Counted from the first letter of the stretch, positions 1 through 8,612 are shown. The stretch: 47,934 nucleotides of DNA from Streptomyces sp. NRRL S-337 (GCF_000720175.1 NZ_JOIX01000096.1:1-47934), one strand, 5' to 3'. The notes: generated by a model from the letters alone, not told the origin. A program made the numbers and translations.

Positions 1-100
1 CATATCTGGCGTTGACTTTTGGCACGCTGTTGAGTTCTCAAGGAACGGACGCTTCCTTTGGACTCCCTCTCGGGCTTCCTCCGGGCGCTTCCCTTCGGTG
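1..100 (-). other. Leader region of a 16S rRNA operon (operon continues off the left edge)
   Basis: Read on the minus strand, this stretch contains the actinobacterial pre-16S leader signature: a TTGAGAACTCAACAG box followed by GCGTGCCAAAAGTCAACG and CAGATATG, preceded by GGAAGCGTCCGTTCC. In Streptomyces these lie a few hundred bases upstream of the 16S gene and take part in antitermination and processing. The 16S gene itself would lie to the left of base 1 and is not visible. The small open frames here are not convincing genes. Confidence 0.85.
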
Positions 101-106
101 TTTCAC

Positions 107-135
107 ACTCTATCAGGCCTTTTCGGGCTTTCGAA
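107..135 (-). promoter_or_regulatory. Candidate proximal rRNA operon promoter
   Basis: On the minus strand a -35-like TTCGAA (130-135) is separated by 17 bp from TAGAGT (107-112), which fits the TANNNT -10 rule for the main vegetative sigma factor of Streptomyces. It sits directly in front of the rRNA leader. rRNA operons of this genus usually have several tandem promoters, so this is one of at least two candidates here. Confidence 0.5.
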
Positions 136-260
136 CCGCCGCTTTTCTGCAAGCATGCAGAAGCGCTCAATTCTTGAGTCGCGATCAAGACGCTGAGGAG
201 TGCCGCCCACCTCGACCGGGCCGCAGTTGATTGCGGCTGGTTGTCCGGGGCAGGTCTCAG

Positions 261-289
261 ACAGTACAGCTCTGGTGTGGGCGAGGCAA
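261..289 (-). promoter_or_regulatory. Candidate upstream rRNA operon promoter
   Basis: Minus-strand TTGCCT (284-289), 17-bp spacer, TACTGT (261-266). The spacing and the TANNNT -10 are right for a HrdB-type promoter reading towards the rRNA leader. The rest of the 430-base gap to crr must also hold the crr promoter, but I could not pick a convincing -35/-10 pair on the plus strand. Confidence 0.45.
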
Positions 290-432
290 ATCGATTCAGC
301 GGGACTCGCGGGGTGCAACCGGCCTCTGTCATGCGGAAGCGTCGATTCTTATGACTTACGCTCTGAACGGTGCGCCGTCCAGGACAGGTAGTGACGGCGG
401 CCTGATGAATCTCCACCCCTGGGAGGCTTCCC

Positions 433-882
433 ATGACCACCGTGACGTCCCCGCTCGCAGGACGCGCCATCGGACTCGCGGCAGTGCCCGATCCGGTGTT
501 CTCCGGAGCGATGGTGGGACCCGGTACCGCCATCGACCCCGTCCGTGAGCCGTCGGCCGCCGTCTCCCCCGTGGACGGTGTCGTCGTGTCACTGCACCCG
601 CACGCCTTCGTCGTCGTGGACCCCGAGGGCCACGGCGTGCTCACGCACCTCGGTATCGACACCGTTCAGCTCAACGGCGAGGGCTTCGAGCTGCTCGTGA
701 ACAAGGGCGACAACGTGACCCGCGGTCAGGAGATCGTGCGCTGGGACCCCGCCGCGGTCGAGGAGGCCGGCAAGTCCCCGGTGTGCCCGGTCGTCGCCCT
801 GGAAGCCACCGCCGACGCGCTCGGCGAGGTGCGCGAGGACGGCGATATGAAGGCCGGCGACCAGCTCTTCTCCTGGCGGTAG
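433..882 (+). CDS. crr: PTS enzyme IIA, glucose family (IIA-Crr)
   Basis: This 149-residue protein is the soluble IIA component of the sugar phosphotransferase system. It accepts phosphate from HPr on a histidine and passes it to IIB domains; in Streptomyces it serves the N-acetylglucosamine transporter. The two active-site histidines can be seen: one in HPHAFVV and the phosphorylated one in VLTHLGIDTVQLNGEGF, which matches the E. coli FVHFGIDTV motif. The length is normal for a stand-alone IIA. The ATG follows a strong GGGAGG ribosome site with 6-nt spacing. ptsI begins 80 bp downstream on the same strand, so the two form the usual crr-ptsI operon. No ptsH is in the window. Confidence 0.96.
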   Translation: MTTVTSPLAGRAIGLAAVPDPVFSGAMVGPGTAIDPVREPSAAVSPVDGVVVSLHPHAFVVVDPEGHGVLTHLGIDTVQLNGEGFELLVNKGDNVTRGQEIVRWDPAAVEEAGKSPVCPVVALEATADALGEVREDGDMKAGDQLFSWR

Positions 883-962
883 GCCGGGCGCCGTCGCGGA
901 CGGCAGGTACGACATTCATCGCGACGGCCCGGGCCGTCGCATCACAACCGGAGACGGGTGCA

Positions 963-2633
963 ATGGAGACAACGCTGCGGGGCGTCGGGGTGAGCCACGG
1001 TGTGGCCATAGGCGAGGTGCGGCACATGGGCACGGCGGTGCTGGAGCCGCCGGCCAAGCAGATCCCGGCGGAGGAGGCGGAGCGCGAACAGGGGCGCGCC
1101 CGCCAGGCCGTCGAGGCTGTGGCCGCCGACCTGATAGCGCGCGGGAACCTGGCCGGTGGTGAGGCACAGGCCGTGCTGGAGGCCCAGGCGCTGATGGCGC
1201 AGGACCCGGAGCTGATGGCGGACGTCGAGCGGCGGGTCGCCGTGGGCAGCACCGCCGAGCGTGCGGTCTACGACGCGTTCGCGGCCTACCGGGCGCTGCT
1301 CGCCGGCGCCGGTGAGTACCTGGCGGGGCGGGTCGCGGACCTTGATGACGTGCGCAATCGGATCGTGGCACGGCTGCTGGGCGTGCCGATGCCGGGTGTG
1401 CCGGACAGTGATGAGCCGTATGTGCTGATCGCGCGGGATCTGGCGCCGGCGGACACCGCGCTGCTGGACCCGTCGCTGGTGCTCGGTTTCGTGACCGAGG
1501 AGGGCGGGCCGACCAGTCACAGTGCGATTCTCGCGCGGGCGCTGGGGGTGCCGGCCGTGGTCGCGCTGCCGGGTGCGGGTGAGCTGGTCGAGGGCACGGT
1601 GATCGCCGTCGACGGCAGCACCGGGGAGATCTTCGTGGAGCCGAGCCCCGCGAAGCGGGCGGAGCTGGAGCGAGCCGCTGCGGAGCGGAAGGCGGCGCTG
1701 GCCGCGTCGTCCGGTCCGGGCGCCACCTCCGACGGGCACAAGGTGCCGCTGCTGGCGAACGTCGGTGGCCCAGGTGATGTGGCCGCCGCGGTCGAGGCCG
1801 GTGCGGAGGGCGTCGGGCTCTTCCGTACGGAGTTCCTGTTCCTGGACGACAGCAAGCAGGCGCCGTCCGAGGAGAAGCAGGTCGAGGCGTACCGGCAGGT
1901 GCTGGAGGCCTTCCCGGAGGGGCGCGTGGTCGTGCGCGTGCTGGACGCCGGTGCCGACAAGCCGCTGGACTTCCTGACGCCGGCCGACGAGCCGAACCCG
2001 GCGCTGGGCGTGCGGGGTCTGCGCACCCTGCTCGACCACCCCGAGGTGCTGCGGACGCAGCTCTCCGCGCTGGCGAAGGCCGCCGAGGGGCTGCCGGTCT
2101 ACCTCGAGGTCATGGCGCCGATGGTGGCGGACCGGACCGACGCCAAGGCGTTCGCGGATGCCTGCCGTGCGGCGGGGCTGCGGGCGAAGTTCGGGGCGAT
2201 GGTGGAGATTCCGTCGGCGGCTCTGCGGGCGCGGTCGATCCTGCAGGAGGTGGAGTTCCTTTCGCTGGGGACCAATGACCTGGCGCAGTACACCTTCGCG
2301 GCGGACCGTCAGGTGGGCGCGGTGTCGCGGCTGCAGGATCCGTGGCAGCCGGCGCTGCTGGATCTGGTGGCGCTGTCGGCCGAGGCCGCGAAGGCCGAGG
2401 GCAAGAGCTGTGGTGTCTGTGGTGAGGCGGCCTCGGATCCGCTGCTGGCGTGTGTGCTGACGGGGCTCGGTGTCACCAGCCTTTCGATGGGTGCGGCGTC
2501 GATTCCTTATGTACGGGCGACGCTGGCCAAGCACACTCTGGCGCAGTGCGAGCGTGCGGCGGCCGCGGCGCGTGCGGCCGACACCGCCGAAGACGCGCGG
2601 GCGGCCGCGCAGGCGGTGCTCTCCGGGGAGTGA
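963..2633 (+). CDS. ptsI: Phosphoenolpyruvate-protein phosphotransferase (PTS enzyme I)
   Basis: Enzyme I takes phosphate from phosphoenolpyruvate and passes it to HPr, the first step of PTS sugar uptake in the cytoplasm. The protein has 556 residues, normal for the family. The phospho-histidine motif GGPTSHSAILARALGVPAVV is present, followed by the C-terminal PEP-binding barrel with GLFRTEFLFL, FLSLGTNDLAQYTFAADR and the active-site cysteine in CGVCGEAASDP. I chose the ATG at 963 because METTLRGVGVSHGVAIGEV begins the swivel domain; the in-frame extension upstream overlaps crr and is not protein-like. It is the second gene of the crr-ptsI operon and is followed by a strong terminator. Confidence 0.97.
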   Translation: METTLRGVGVSHGVAIGEVRHMGTAVLEPPAKQIPAEEAEREQGRARQAVEAVAADLIARGNLAGGEAQAVLEAQALMAQDPELMADVERRVAVGSTAERAVYDAFAAYRALLAGAGEYLAGRVADLDDVRNRIVARLLGVPMPGVPDSDEPYVLIARDLAPADTALLDPSLVLGFVTEEGGPTSHSAILARALGVPAVVALPGAGELVEGTVIAVDGSTGEIFVEPSPAKRAELERAAAERKAALAASSGPGATSDGHKVPLLANVGGPGDVAAAVEAGAEGVGLFRTEFLFLDDSKQAPSEEKQVEAYRQVLEAFPEGRVVVRVLDAGADKPLDFLTPADEPNPALGVRGLRTLLDHPEVLRTQLSALAKAAEGLPVYLEVMAPMVADRTDAKAFADACRAAGLRAKFGAMVEIPSAALRARSILQEVEFLSLGTNDLAQYTFAADRQVGAVSRLQDPWQPALLDLVALSAEAAKAEGKSCGVCGEAASDPLLACVLTGLGVTSLSMGAASIPYVRATLAKHTLAQCERAAAAARAADTAEDARAAAQAVLSGE

Positions 2634-2635
2634 GG

Positions 2636-2660
2636 CCGTGCGGCGCACGGCGCCGCACGG
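2636..2660 (+). repeat. Hairpin just after the ptsI stop codon
   Basis: CCGTGCGGCG (2636-2645) and CGCCGCACGG (2651-2660) form a perfect 10-bp stem with a 5-nt loop, starting two bases after the ptsI stop. It has no T-run of its own and lies just before the terminator at 2667, so it may protect the 3' end of the message. Confidence 0.6.
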
Positions 2661-2666
2661 GCCTGA

Positions 2667-2706
2667 CGGCCGTCCCGCCCTTGTGGCGGGGCGGCCGTTC
2701 TTTGTG
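2667..2706 (+). terminator. Rho-independent terminator of crr-ptsI
   Basis: A 13-bp stem (2667-2679 with 2685-2697; one T-G wobble) with a 5-nt loop CTTGT is followed by the T-rich tail TTCTTTGTG. The placement after ptsI and before the end of the convergent minus-strand gene at 2727 fits a terminator that could serve both directions. Confidence 0.8.
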
Positions 2707-2726
2707 TTCCGGTGCCCCGGGGCCGG

Positions 2727-3701
2727 TCAGGGGTGGCAGGGGTGGTCGGGCGGGGGTGTCACCGGCAGGCCGGGGGCGTAGCTGACGCCTGGTTCGGGTG
2801 GGACGGGCTCGCCGCTGTCGGCGTCGGTGCAGTAGGCGGTGAAGACCTCGCCGGCGCTGAGGGCGTGCGGCCAGGCGTCGCGCAGGGACCAGCCGCGGAC
2901 CGTGTCACGGGGTGTGGCGCCGGGTGTGTCGCGGGGTGCGCCATGGGCCGGGTGGGTGGCCGGGTCGCCGGTGGTGTGGTCGGCGGGGTCGGGTGTGCTG
3001 CGGGAGACGATGCCGCCGGGGGTGCGCAGGGCGAGGCCGGCGGCGAGGACCGTGCAGAAGATCAGGGCTTCGTGTTCGTCGAGCTGGGGGCGGGCGCCGG
3101 GGCGGCAGCCGGCGTGCAGGACGGCGAGCAGGGGTGGATCGCCTGCGGCGATGGAGCAGACGAGGTGGTGGCTGCCGTCGCCGAGGGCGTCGAGGAGGCC
3201 TTGGACGGCCTGGCCGGCGCGGGTGAAGGCGGCGTGGGCGAGGTCGGTACCGCAGGTCTCGCAGCGGCCGGCGCGGGTGAGCAGGGCGGTGGCGTGGTCC
3301 CAGGTCGCCTGGCGGTCGGCCTCGGCGGCGAGTAACGGGAGGAGCTGGGTCAGCGGCTCGCCCTCGTAGGTGACGGTGGCGCCGGTGCGGGCCACTTCGG
3401 CGGTGTAGCGGCTGCGGCTGTCGGGCCGGTCGGGGTCCAGGGAGCGGTCGGCGCAGTACTGCGCGTAGGCGGCCGGGTCGAAGAGGCCGACGGTGGTGAG
3501 CACGCCCTGGGCGGCGAGGGTGCGCAGCAGGGTCTCCATCTGGCGGAGGTAGCCGGCGTGGTCGTCGAACGGGAAGCTGGTGTACCGCCGCATGGCGGTG
3601 AAGTCGCGCTCGTCGGCGAGGACGGCGGCGGCGCTGGGCATTTCGCGGCGCAGGCTGCGGCGGGCGGCGGCCGGGTCGGTGGGCCGGGATGTGGTGGTCA
3701 T
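2727..3701 (-). CDS. Conserved hypothetical protein, 324 residues
   Basis: I do not recognise a named family. The protein is soluble, has no signal peptide or membrane segment, and contains a CETCGTDLAHAAF stretch near the middle that could be part of a metal site or disulphide; only one CxxC is evident. The C-terminal ~70 residues are rich in Thr, Pro, Asp and His and look disordered. The ATG at 3701 is chosen over upstream starts because a GAGGGGG ribosome site precedes it and MTTTSRP begins normal-looking protein. A promoter resembling the actinobacterial RecA-independent DNA-damage consensus lies 79-101 bp upstream, which hints at a damage-related role. This link is inference only. Confidence 0.8.
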   Translation of the reverse strand: MTTTSRPTDPAAARRSLRREMPSAAAVLADERDFTAMRRYTSFPFDDHAGYLRQMETLLRTLAAQGVLTTVGLFDPAAYAQYCADRSLDPDRPDSRSRYTAEVARTGATVTYEGEPLTQLLPLLAAEADRQATWDHATALLTRAGRCETCGTDLAHAAFTRAGQAVQGLLDALGDGSHHLVCSIAAGDPPLLAVLHAGCRPGARPQLDEHEALIFCTVLAAGLALRTPGGIVSRSTPDPADHTTGDPATHPAHGAPRDTPGATPRDTVRGWSLRDAWPHALSAGEVFTAYCTDADSGEPVPPEPGVSYAPGLPVTPPPDHPCHP

Positions 3702-3779
3702 GGTTCCCCCTCGGTGGTGTCGGTTGCGGAGTGGTCGCCGGGCCGTGCGGGTGCGCGGCCCGGCGTTCACTCGTCACCG

Positions 3780-3802
3780 AGAGTAATCGGGGGGTCTGAC
3801 AA
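3780..3802 (-). promoter_or_regulatory. PafBC/RecA-NDp-like promoter of the 324-residue hypothetical gene
   Basis: On the minus strand TTGTCAGAC (3794-3802), exactly 8 bp, then TACTCT (3780-3785). The RecA-independent DNA-damage promoter described in actinobacteria is TTGTCRGTG-N8-TANNNT; this site has 7 of 9 upstream bases, the exact 8-bp spacing and a valid -10. A transcript would start near 3773 and give a ~70-nt leader. Confidence 0.5.
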
Positions 3803-3859
3803 CGGCGTCCGGCACCGGGCCCGGGTCAGCGGTTCCGGTTCCGGCGCCGGCCCGGGGTG

Positions 3860-5878
3860 CTACTGGGCGCGGTCGCGGGCCACCTGCTCGTAGAAGTGGA
3901 GGAGTTCGAGGTTGTCGACCGAGCCGGGGTTGACGGCCTTGTCGAGCGGGGTGCCCTGGAGGAGGCGTTTGACGGGGACCTCGATGCGCTTGCCGGTGAG
4001 GGTGTGCGGGACGCCGGGGGCCTCGATGATGTCGTCGGGGACGTGGCGCGGGGAGAGCTGTTCGCGGATGGTGCGCTTGATGCGGTCGCGGAGCGCGTCG
4101 TCGAGGGTGCTGCCCGGGGCGAGGTGGACGAAGAGCGGCATCCAGTAGCCGCCGTCGGGGAGTTCCAGGCCGATGACGAGGGATTCGCGGATCTCGGGGA
4201 GGCGTTCGACGGCTTCGTAGATGTCGGCGGAGCCCATCCGGACGCCCTGGCGGTTGAGGGTGGAGTCGGAGCGTCCGTGGATGATGACGCTGCCGCGGGA
4301 GGTGACGGTGATCCAGTCGCCGTGCCGCCAGACGCCGGGGTACATGTCGAAGTAGCTGTCGTGGTAGCGGATGCCGTCGGGGTCGTTCCAGAAGCGGGTG
4401 GGCATGGACGGCATGGGGTTGGTGACGACGAGTTCGCCGACCTCGTCGATGACGGGCTTGCCCTGCGGGTCCCAGGCCTGCAGGTCGGTGCCGAGGCAGG
4501 GGGCCTGGAGTTCGCCGATGTGGACCGGGAGGGTGGGGACGGCGCCGGCGAAGCAGCTGCAGACGTCGGTGCCGCCGCTGACGGAGGCGGTCCACAGGTC
4601 GGCGCCGCTCTCCGCGAAGGAGTCGTGCAGCCAGCGGAAGCCGTCCGGGGGGAGCGGGGAGCCGGTGGTGGCGACGCAGGTGACGGCGGAGAGGTCGAGG
4701 TCGCGGGCAGGGTGGATGCCGGCCTTGCGGCAGGCCATGACGTACGCGGCGGAGGTGCCGAAGACGGTGGCGCGGGTGGCCTCGGCGACCCGCCACTGGG
4801 CGGCGATGTCGGGGTGTCCGGGGCTCCCGTCGTAGAGGACGATCGTGGCGCCGACCAGGAGGCCGGCGACGAGGAAGTTCCACATCATCCAGCCGGTGGA
4901 GGTGTACCAGAAGAACCGGTCGTCGGGGCCGAGGTCGCAGTGCAGGCCGGTCTGCTTGAGGTGTTCGAGGAGGATGCCGCCCTGGGACTGGACGATGGCC
5001 TTGGGCAGGCCGGTGGTGCCGGAGGAGTACAGCACCCAGAGGGGGTGGTCGAAGGGGACCTGTTCGTAGACCGGTTCGGTGTCGTTTCCGGTCAGGTCCG
5101 ACCAGTTGAGGGCGCCTTCGGGCGCGGGGGTGCCGAGCAGGGGGATGTGGACGACGGCGCGCAGGGTGGGGAGTTCGGCGCGGAGTTCGGTGACGGTGTC
5201 GCGGCGGTCGTGTTCCTTGCCGCCGTAGCGGTAACCGTCGACGGTGAACAGGACGACCGGTTCGATCTGCTGGAAGCGGTCCAGGACGCTGCGGGCGCCG
5301 AAGTCGGGGGCGCAGGACGTCCAGACGCCGCCGACCGCCGCGGTGGCGAGCAGGGCGACGACGGCCTCCGGGACGTTGGGGAGGTAGCCGCTGACGCGGT
5401 CGCCGGGGCGGACGCCGAGGCGGCGGAGTTCGGCGGCCAGGGAGCCGACCTGGGCGCGCAGCCGCCGCCAGGTGACCGGGGTCGGTTCGTGGCTCTCGTC
5501 GACGTACAGCAGCGCGGGCTGGTCGGCGCGGGCCGGGTCCTCGCCGGCGCGCAGGGCGTGTTCGGCGTAGTTGAGGGTGGCGCCGGGGAACCAGCGGGCG
5601 CCGGGCATCGCGCGGTCGGCGAGCACGGTCTCGTAGGGCGTGGCGAAGCGGACGTCGAACCAGGCGGCGACGGCGCGCCAGAAGGCGGGGAGGTCGTCGA
5701 CGGACCAGCGGTGCAGGTCGGCGTAGCTCGTGGCGGGGTCGCCCGGGGTGGGGGCGGGGGCGCCGTGGTGGGTGGCGGCCCAGGTGTGGAAGCGGGTGAC
5801 CTGTGCGCCGGCGATCCGGTCCGGGCCGGGCTGCCAGAGGGGTTCCGGCCGGTGGGCGGAGTGCGGTGCAGTGGTCAT
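3860..5878 (-). CDS. aacS: Acetoacetyl-CoA synthetase (acetoacetate-CoA ligase)
   Basis: This 672-residue enzyme of the ANL adenylate-forming superfamily activates acetoacetate to acetoacetyl-CoA with ATP, in the cytoplasm. The AMP-binding motif YSSGTTGLPKAIVQSQGG lies in the middle. The C-terminal hinge and lid contain GRSDSTLNRQGVRMGSADIYE and the catalytic lysine region TGKRIEVPVKRLL, and LWVLYSSGTTG with VSGGTDVCSCFAG is typical of the acetoacetate subfamily rather than acetyl-CoA synthetase. The length matches the family. The ATG at 5878 has a GGGAG ribosome site. It is transcribed away from the GH31 gene, so the two share the 310-bp gap. The gene to its left is 158 bp away and has its own promoter, so co-transcription is not required. 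Confidence 0.95.
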   Translation of the reverse strand: MTTAPHSAHRPEPLWQPGPDRIAGAQVTRFHTWAATHHGAPAPTPGDPATSYADLHRWSVDDLPAFWRAVAAWFDVRFATPYETVLADRAMPGARWFPGATLNYAEHALRAGEDPARADQPALLYVDESHEPTPVTWRRLRAQVGSLAAELRRLGVRPGDRVSGYLPNVPEAVVALLATAAVGGVWTSCAPDFGARSVLDRFQQIEPVVLFTVDGYRYGGKEHDRRDTVTELRAELPTLRAVVHIPLLGTPAPEGALNWSDLTGNDTEPVYEQVPFDHPLWVLYSSGTTGLPKAIVQSQGGILLEHLKQTGLHCDLGPDDRFFWYTSTGWMMWNFLVAGLLVGATIVLYDGSPGHPDIAAQWRVAEATRATVFGTSAAYVMACRKAGIHPARDLDLSAVTCVATTGSPLPPDGFRWLHDSFAESGADLWTASVSGGTDVCSCFAGAVPTLPVHIGELQAPCLGTDLQAWDPQGKPVIDEVGELVVTNPMPSMPTRFWNDPDGIRYHDSYFDMYPGVWRHGDWITVTSRGSVIIHGRSDSTLNRQGVRMGSADIYEAVERLPEIRESLVIGLELPDGGYWMPLFVHLAPGSTLDDALRDRIKRTIREQLSPRHVPDDIIEAPGVPHTLTGKRIEVPVKRLLQGTPLDKAVNPGSVDNLELLHFYEQVARDRAQ

Positions 5879-6188
5879 GAGGCGGCTCCCGGGTGGTACG
5901 CGGCGTATGCGCCGGGCGCGCACCATGGTGGGGGTCTCCCGGCCTGACGTGTGCGCGTGACACGGCTTGTCTGGACGATGCCATGTGATCGTCTTGTGCA
6001 CCAGGGCCGACCGCCCATATTCGGGGGGTGGGGGATGTGGTGTGCCTACGTGGCCGGGGCGGCGCGGGCGGATTCCGGCCACGGGCCGCCCCACCCCGGG
6101 CCTCGGCGTGGCCGAGCGTGACCCCGTGCAGGTGAACGGCAGTTGAACGATGCCCGCCCGCCCGGGCGTCAATGGCAGGCTGACCGGC
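5879..6188. other. Divergent intergenic region between aacS and the GH31 gene
   Basis: These 310 bases hold no gene. I see an inverted repeat GACGAT-N8-ATCGTC at 5974-5993, about 100 bp in front of aacS and operator-like in size, and a GC-rich stem formed by GTGGCCGG (6050-6057) and CCGGCCAC (6075-6082) in front of the glycosidase. I could not define a convincing -35/-10 pair for either gene. Confidence 0.5.
5974..5993. promoter_or_regulatory. Inverted repeat, possible operator for aacS
   Basis: GACGAT (5974-5979), 8 bp, ATCGTC (5988-5993): a perfect 6-bp inverted repeat spanning 20 bp, the size usual for TetR or GntR sites. No regulator gene lies next to it, so the cognate protein is unknown. 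Confidence 0.3.
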
Positions 6189-8612
6189 ATGGACGGGCGT
6201 GATCTGGTGCGATCGGTACGGGTGGTCAGGGCGGTCGGGCCGGCGCAGGGGCTCCGCTCCGTGCGCGCGGCATGGCGGGCGCGGCGGGCGGATGCGGTGG
6301 CGTTGCCGGCCCGTGCGCCGGAGCGGGCGCGGGTGCCGGGGGCGGCCACGGGGGCGGAGCCGCAGCCGGGCGGCGGGGTGATCCATTTCGCGCGGTCGTC
6401 GCTGCGGGTGCGGGTGGCGACCGGGGGTGCGGTGTTCTGCGGCTGGGGCGGTGCCGGGCCGGAGCCGTCGTACGCGCTGGCCGGCGCGTGTCCCGAGGTG
6501 GACGCGCGGGCGATGCTGGAGCCCGATACGGAGGGCGGCTGGCGGGTGGTGTCCGAGCGGGTGCTGGTGGCGGTGTCCCGGCACGGTGCGGTGGAGGTGC
6601 GCACGCCGGGCGGGGCGGTGCTGCGGCGGGAGCTGCCGCCGCGCTGGTGGGACCGTGCGGCGGGGCCGGACGGGGCGGGTGAGCGGGCCGGCGGGCCGGA
6701 GGGCGGCGACGGGTCGCGGTGGGTGCAGCGGTCCGAGGTGGCGGCCGATGCGCGGTTCTTCGGGCTGGGCGGCCGGGCGCACGGGCCGCGGTTGCGGGAC
6801 GGTTCCTACCGGTTGTGGAACACCGATCCGGGCGGCGCGTTCGTGCCGGGTGACGATCCGCTGTCGCTGACGATGCCGGTGCAGTTGGTGGTGGCGGACG
6901 CGGGAACACATCTGGTTTTTCATGACAATTCGTGGGACGGCCGGGTGCTGCTGCGCGAGGGTGCGGAGGGTGCCGGTTCCGGGCACGACCGGCCGGGCAC
7001 GTGTGAGCTGCGGATGGACGGCGGGCCGCTGCGCTACTGGGTGCTGGCCGGGACGCCGGCCCGGGTGCTGCAGATGTGGACGGCGCTGACGGGTGCGCCC
7101 GCCCTGCCGCCCCGGTGGGCGCTGGGGTACCAGCACGCCCGCTGGGGGTTCGGCGGCCAGGACGAGGTGCGCCGGATCGTGGCCGGCTACAAGGAGCGGG
7201 AGCTTCCGCTGACGGCCGTCCATCTGGACATCGACCACTTCGACCGGCACCGGGTCTTCACCGTGGACCGTGCGCGCTATCCCGATCTGCCGGGCCTGGC
7301 ACGGGAGTTGCGGGCCGACGGGGTGCGGCTGGTGTCGATCGTGGACCCGGCGGTGAAGGCGGAGCCGGGGGACGCGGTCTACGAGGGCGGGGCGGCGGCC
7401 GATGCCTTCGTACGGGACGCGCGGGGGCGGGAGGTGCGCGGGGTGGTGTGGCCGGGTGAGTCGGTGTACCCGGATTTCACCGATGCGCGGGTGCGCAAGT
7501 GGTGGGGTGCGCTGTACGCGGAGCGGCTGGCGCAGGGGTTCTCGGGGTTCTGGCACGACATGAACGAGCCGGTGTCGTTCGCGCCCTTCGGGGAGCAGAC
7601 GCTGCCGCGTTCGGCGCGGCACGCGCTGGAGGGCCGGGGCGGGGACCACCGGGAGGCGCACAACGTCTACGGGCTGGCGATGGCCCGGGCGGGTTTCGAG
7701 GGCCTGTGTGAACTGCGGCCGGACGAGCGGCCGTTCCTGTTCTCGCGGGCCGGCTGGGCGGGGCTCCAGAGGTACGGGGGCACCTGGTCGGGGGATGTCG
7801 CGACGGGGTGGGAGGGGCTGCGGGCCTCGCTGTCGCTCGTCCTGGGGCTGGGGCTGTGCGGGGTGCCGTACAGCGGTCCGGACGTCGGCGGGTTCTCCGG
7901 GGTGCCGTCGCCGGAGCTGTATGTGCGCTGGTTCCAACTGGGCGCCTACCTCCCGCTGTTCCGGACGCATTCGGCGGTGTGGGCGGGCCGCCGGGAGCCG
8001 TGGGAGTTCGGCATAGCCGCGCTCGGGCATGCCCGGGCGGCGCTGCGGGAGCGGCAGCGGTTGCTGCCGTACTTCGTGACGCTGGGCCAGTTGGCGCGGC
8101 TGGCGGGGGCACCGTATGTGCGCCCGGTGTGGTGGAGTTCGCCGCGGGACCGGGCGCTGCGGGACTGCGGGGACGCGTTCTTGCTGGGGGACGCGCTGCT
8201 GGTGGCGCCGGTGCTGCAGGCGGGGGTGACCCGGCGGGCGGTGCGGCTGCCGCGCGGGCGGTGGTACGACACCGCGACCGGGCGGGCGTACGAGGGGCCC
8301 GGGCAGGTGTGGGTGGACGCGCCGCTGTCGCGGATCCCGGTGCTGGCGCGGGCGGGGGCGGTGCTTCCGGTGGCGGACGGGGACGGGGGGACGGAGCTTG
8401 AGGTGTGGGCCCCGGTGGCCGGCCGGGAGGGCGGCGGGCTGGTGGTTCCGGACGCCGGGGACGGCTGGCAACGGCCGACGGTGGAGCGCTTCGTGACGCG
8501 GCGGGAGGTGGACGGCCGGGTGTTCGTGGAGCGGCGGGACGGGGGCGCGGTGGGCTATCGCGTACGGGTGCGGGGGCTGGCGGAGGAGGTGCCGGCGGGG
8601 GCGGACGGGTGA
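6189..8612 (+). CDS. Glycoside hydrolase family 31 (alpha-glucosidase/alpha-xylosidase type)
   Basis: An 807-residue retaining alpha-glycosidase. The N-terminal half is a beta-sandwich with FFGLGGRAHGPRLRDGSYRLWN, the catalytic barrel begins near PPRWALGYQHARWGF, and the nucleophile is the Asp of FWHDMNEP. The acid/base region is RAGWAGLQRYGGTWSGD, followed by YSGPDVGGFSG and FRTHSA. These motifs are diagnostic for GH31, but they do not fix the substrate. There is no signal peptide, so it probably acts on imported maltooligosaccharides or other alpha-glucosides in the cytoplasm. I prefer the ATG at 6189 (MDGRDLVRS) over the in-frame ATG at 6150, though neither has a strong ribosome site. The next gene starts 84 bp downstream on the same strand. 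Confidence 0.93.
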   Translation: MDGRDLVRSVRVVRAVGPAQGLRSVRAAWRARRADAVALPARAPERARVPGAATGAEPQPGGGVIHFARSSLRVRVATGGAVFCGWGGAGPEPSYALAGACPEVDARAMLEPDTEGGWRVVSERVLVAVSRHGAVEVRTPGGAVLRRELPPRWWDRAAGPDGAGERAGGPEGGDGSRWVQRSEVAADARFFGLGGRAHGPRLRDGSYRLWNTDPGGAFVPGDDPLSLTMPVQLVVADAGTHLVFHDNSWDGRVLLREGAEGAGSGHDRPGTCELRMDGGPLRYWVLAGTPARVLQMWTALTGAPALPPRWALGYQHARWGFGGQDEVRRIVAGYKERELPLTAVHLDIDHFDRHRVFTVDRARYPDLPGLARELRADGVRLVSIVDPAVKAEPGDAVYEGGAAADAFVRDARGREVRGVVWPGESVYPDFTDARVRKWWGALYAERLAQGFSGFWHDMNEPVSFAPFGEQTLPRSARHALEGRGGDHREAHNVYGLAMARAGFEGLCELRPDERPFLFSRAGWAGLQRYGGTWSGDVATGWEGLRASLSLVLGLGLCGVPYSGPDVGGFSGVPSPELYVRWFQLGAYLPLFRTHSAVWAGRREPWEFGIAALGHARAALRERQRLLPYFVTLGQLARLAGAPYVRPVWWSSPRDRALRDCGDAFLLGDALLVAPVLQAGVTRRAVRLPRGRWYDTATGRAYEGPGQVWVDAPLSRIPVLARAGAVLPVADGDGGTELEVWAPVAGREGGGLVVPDAGDGWQRPTVERFVTRREVDGRVFVERRDGGAVGYRVRVRGLAEEVPAGADG

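Noticed and set aside
250..268. DasR-like (dre) site upstream of crr
   Set aside because: AGGTCT-C-AGACA resembles the two halves of a dre site, but it has an extra central base and weak flanks. I could not support it as a real DasR operator.
1..432. tRNA or small protein genes in the first 430 bases
   Set aside because: No cloverleaf or TTCGA-type arm with a matching acceptor stem was seen, and the short frames overlap the rRNA leader and promoters.
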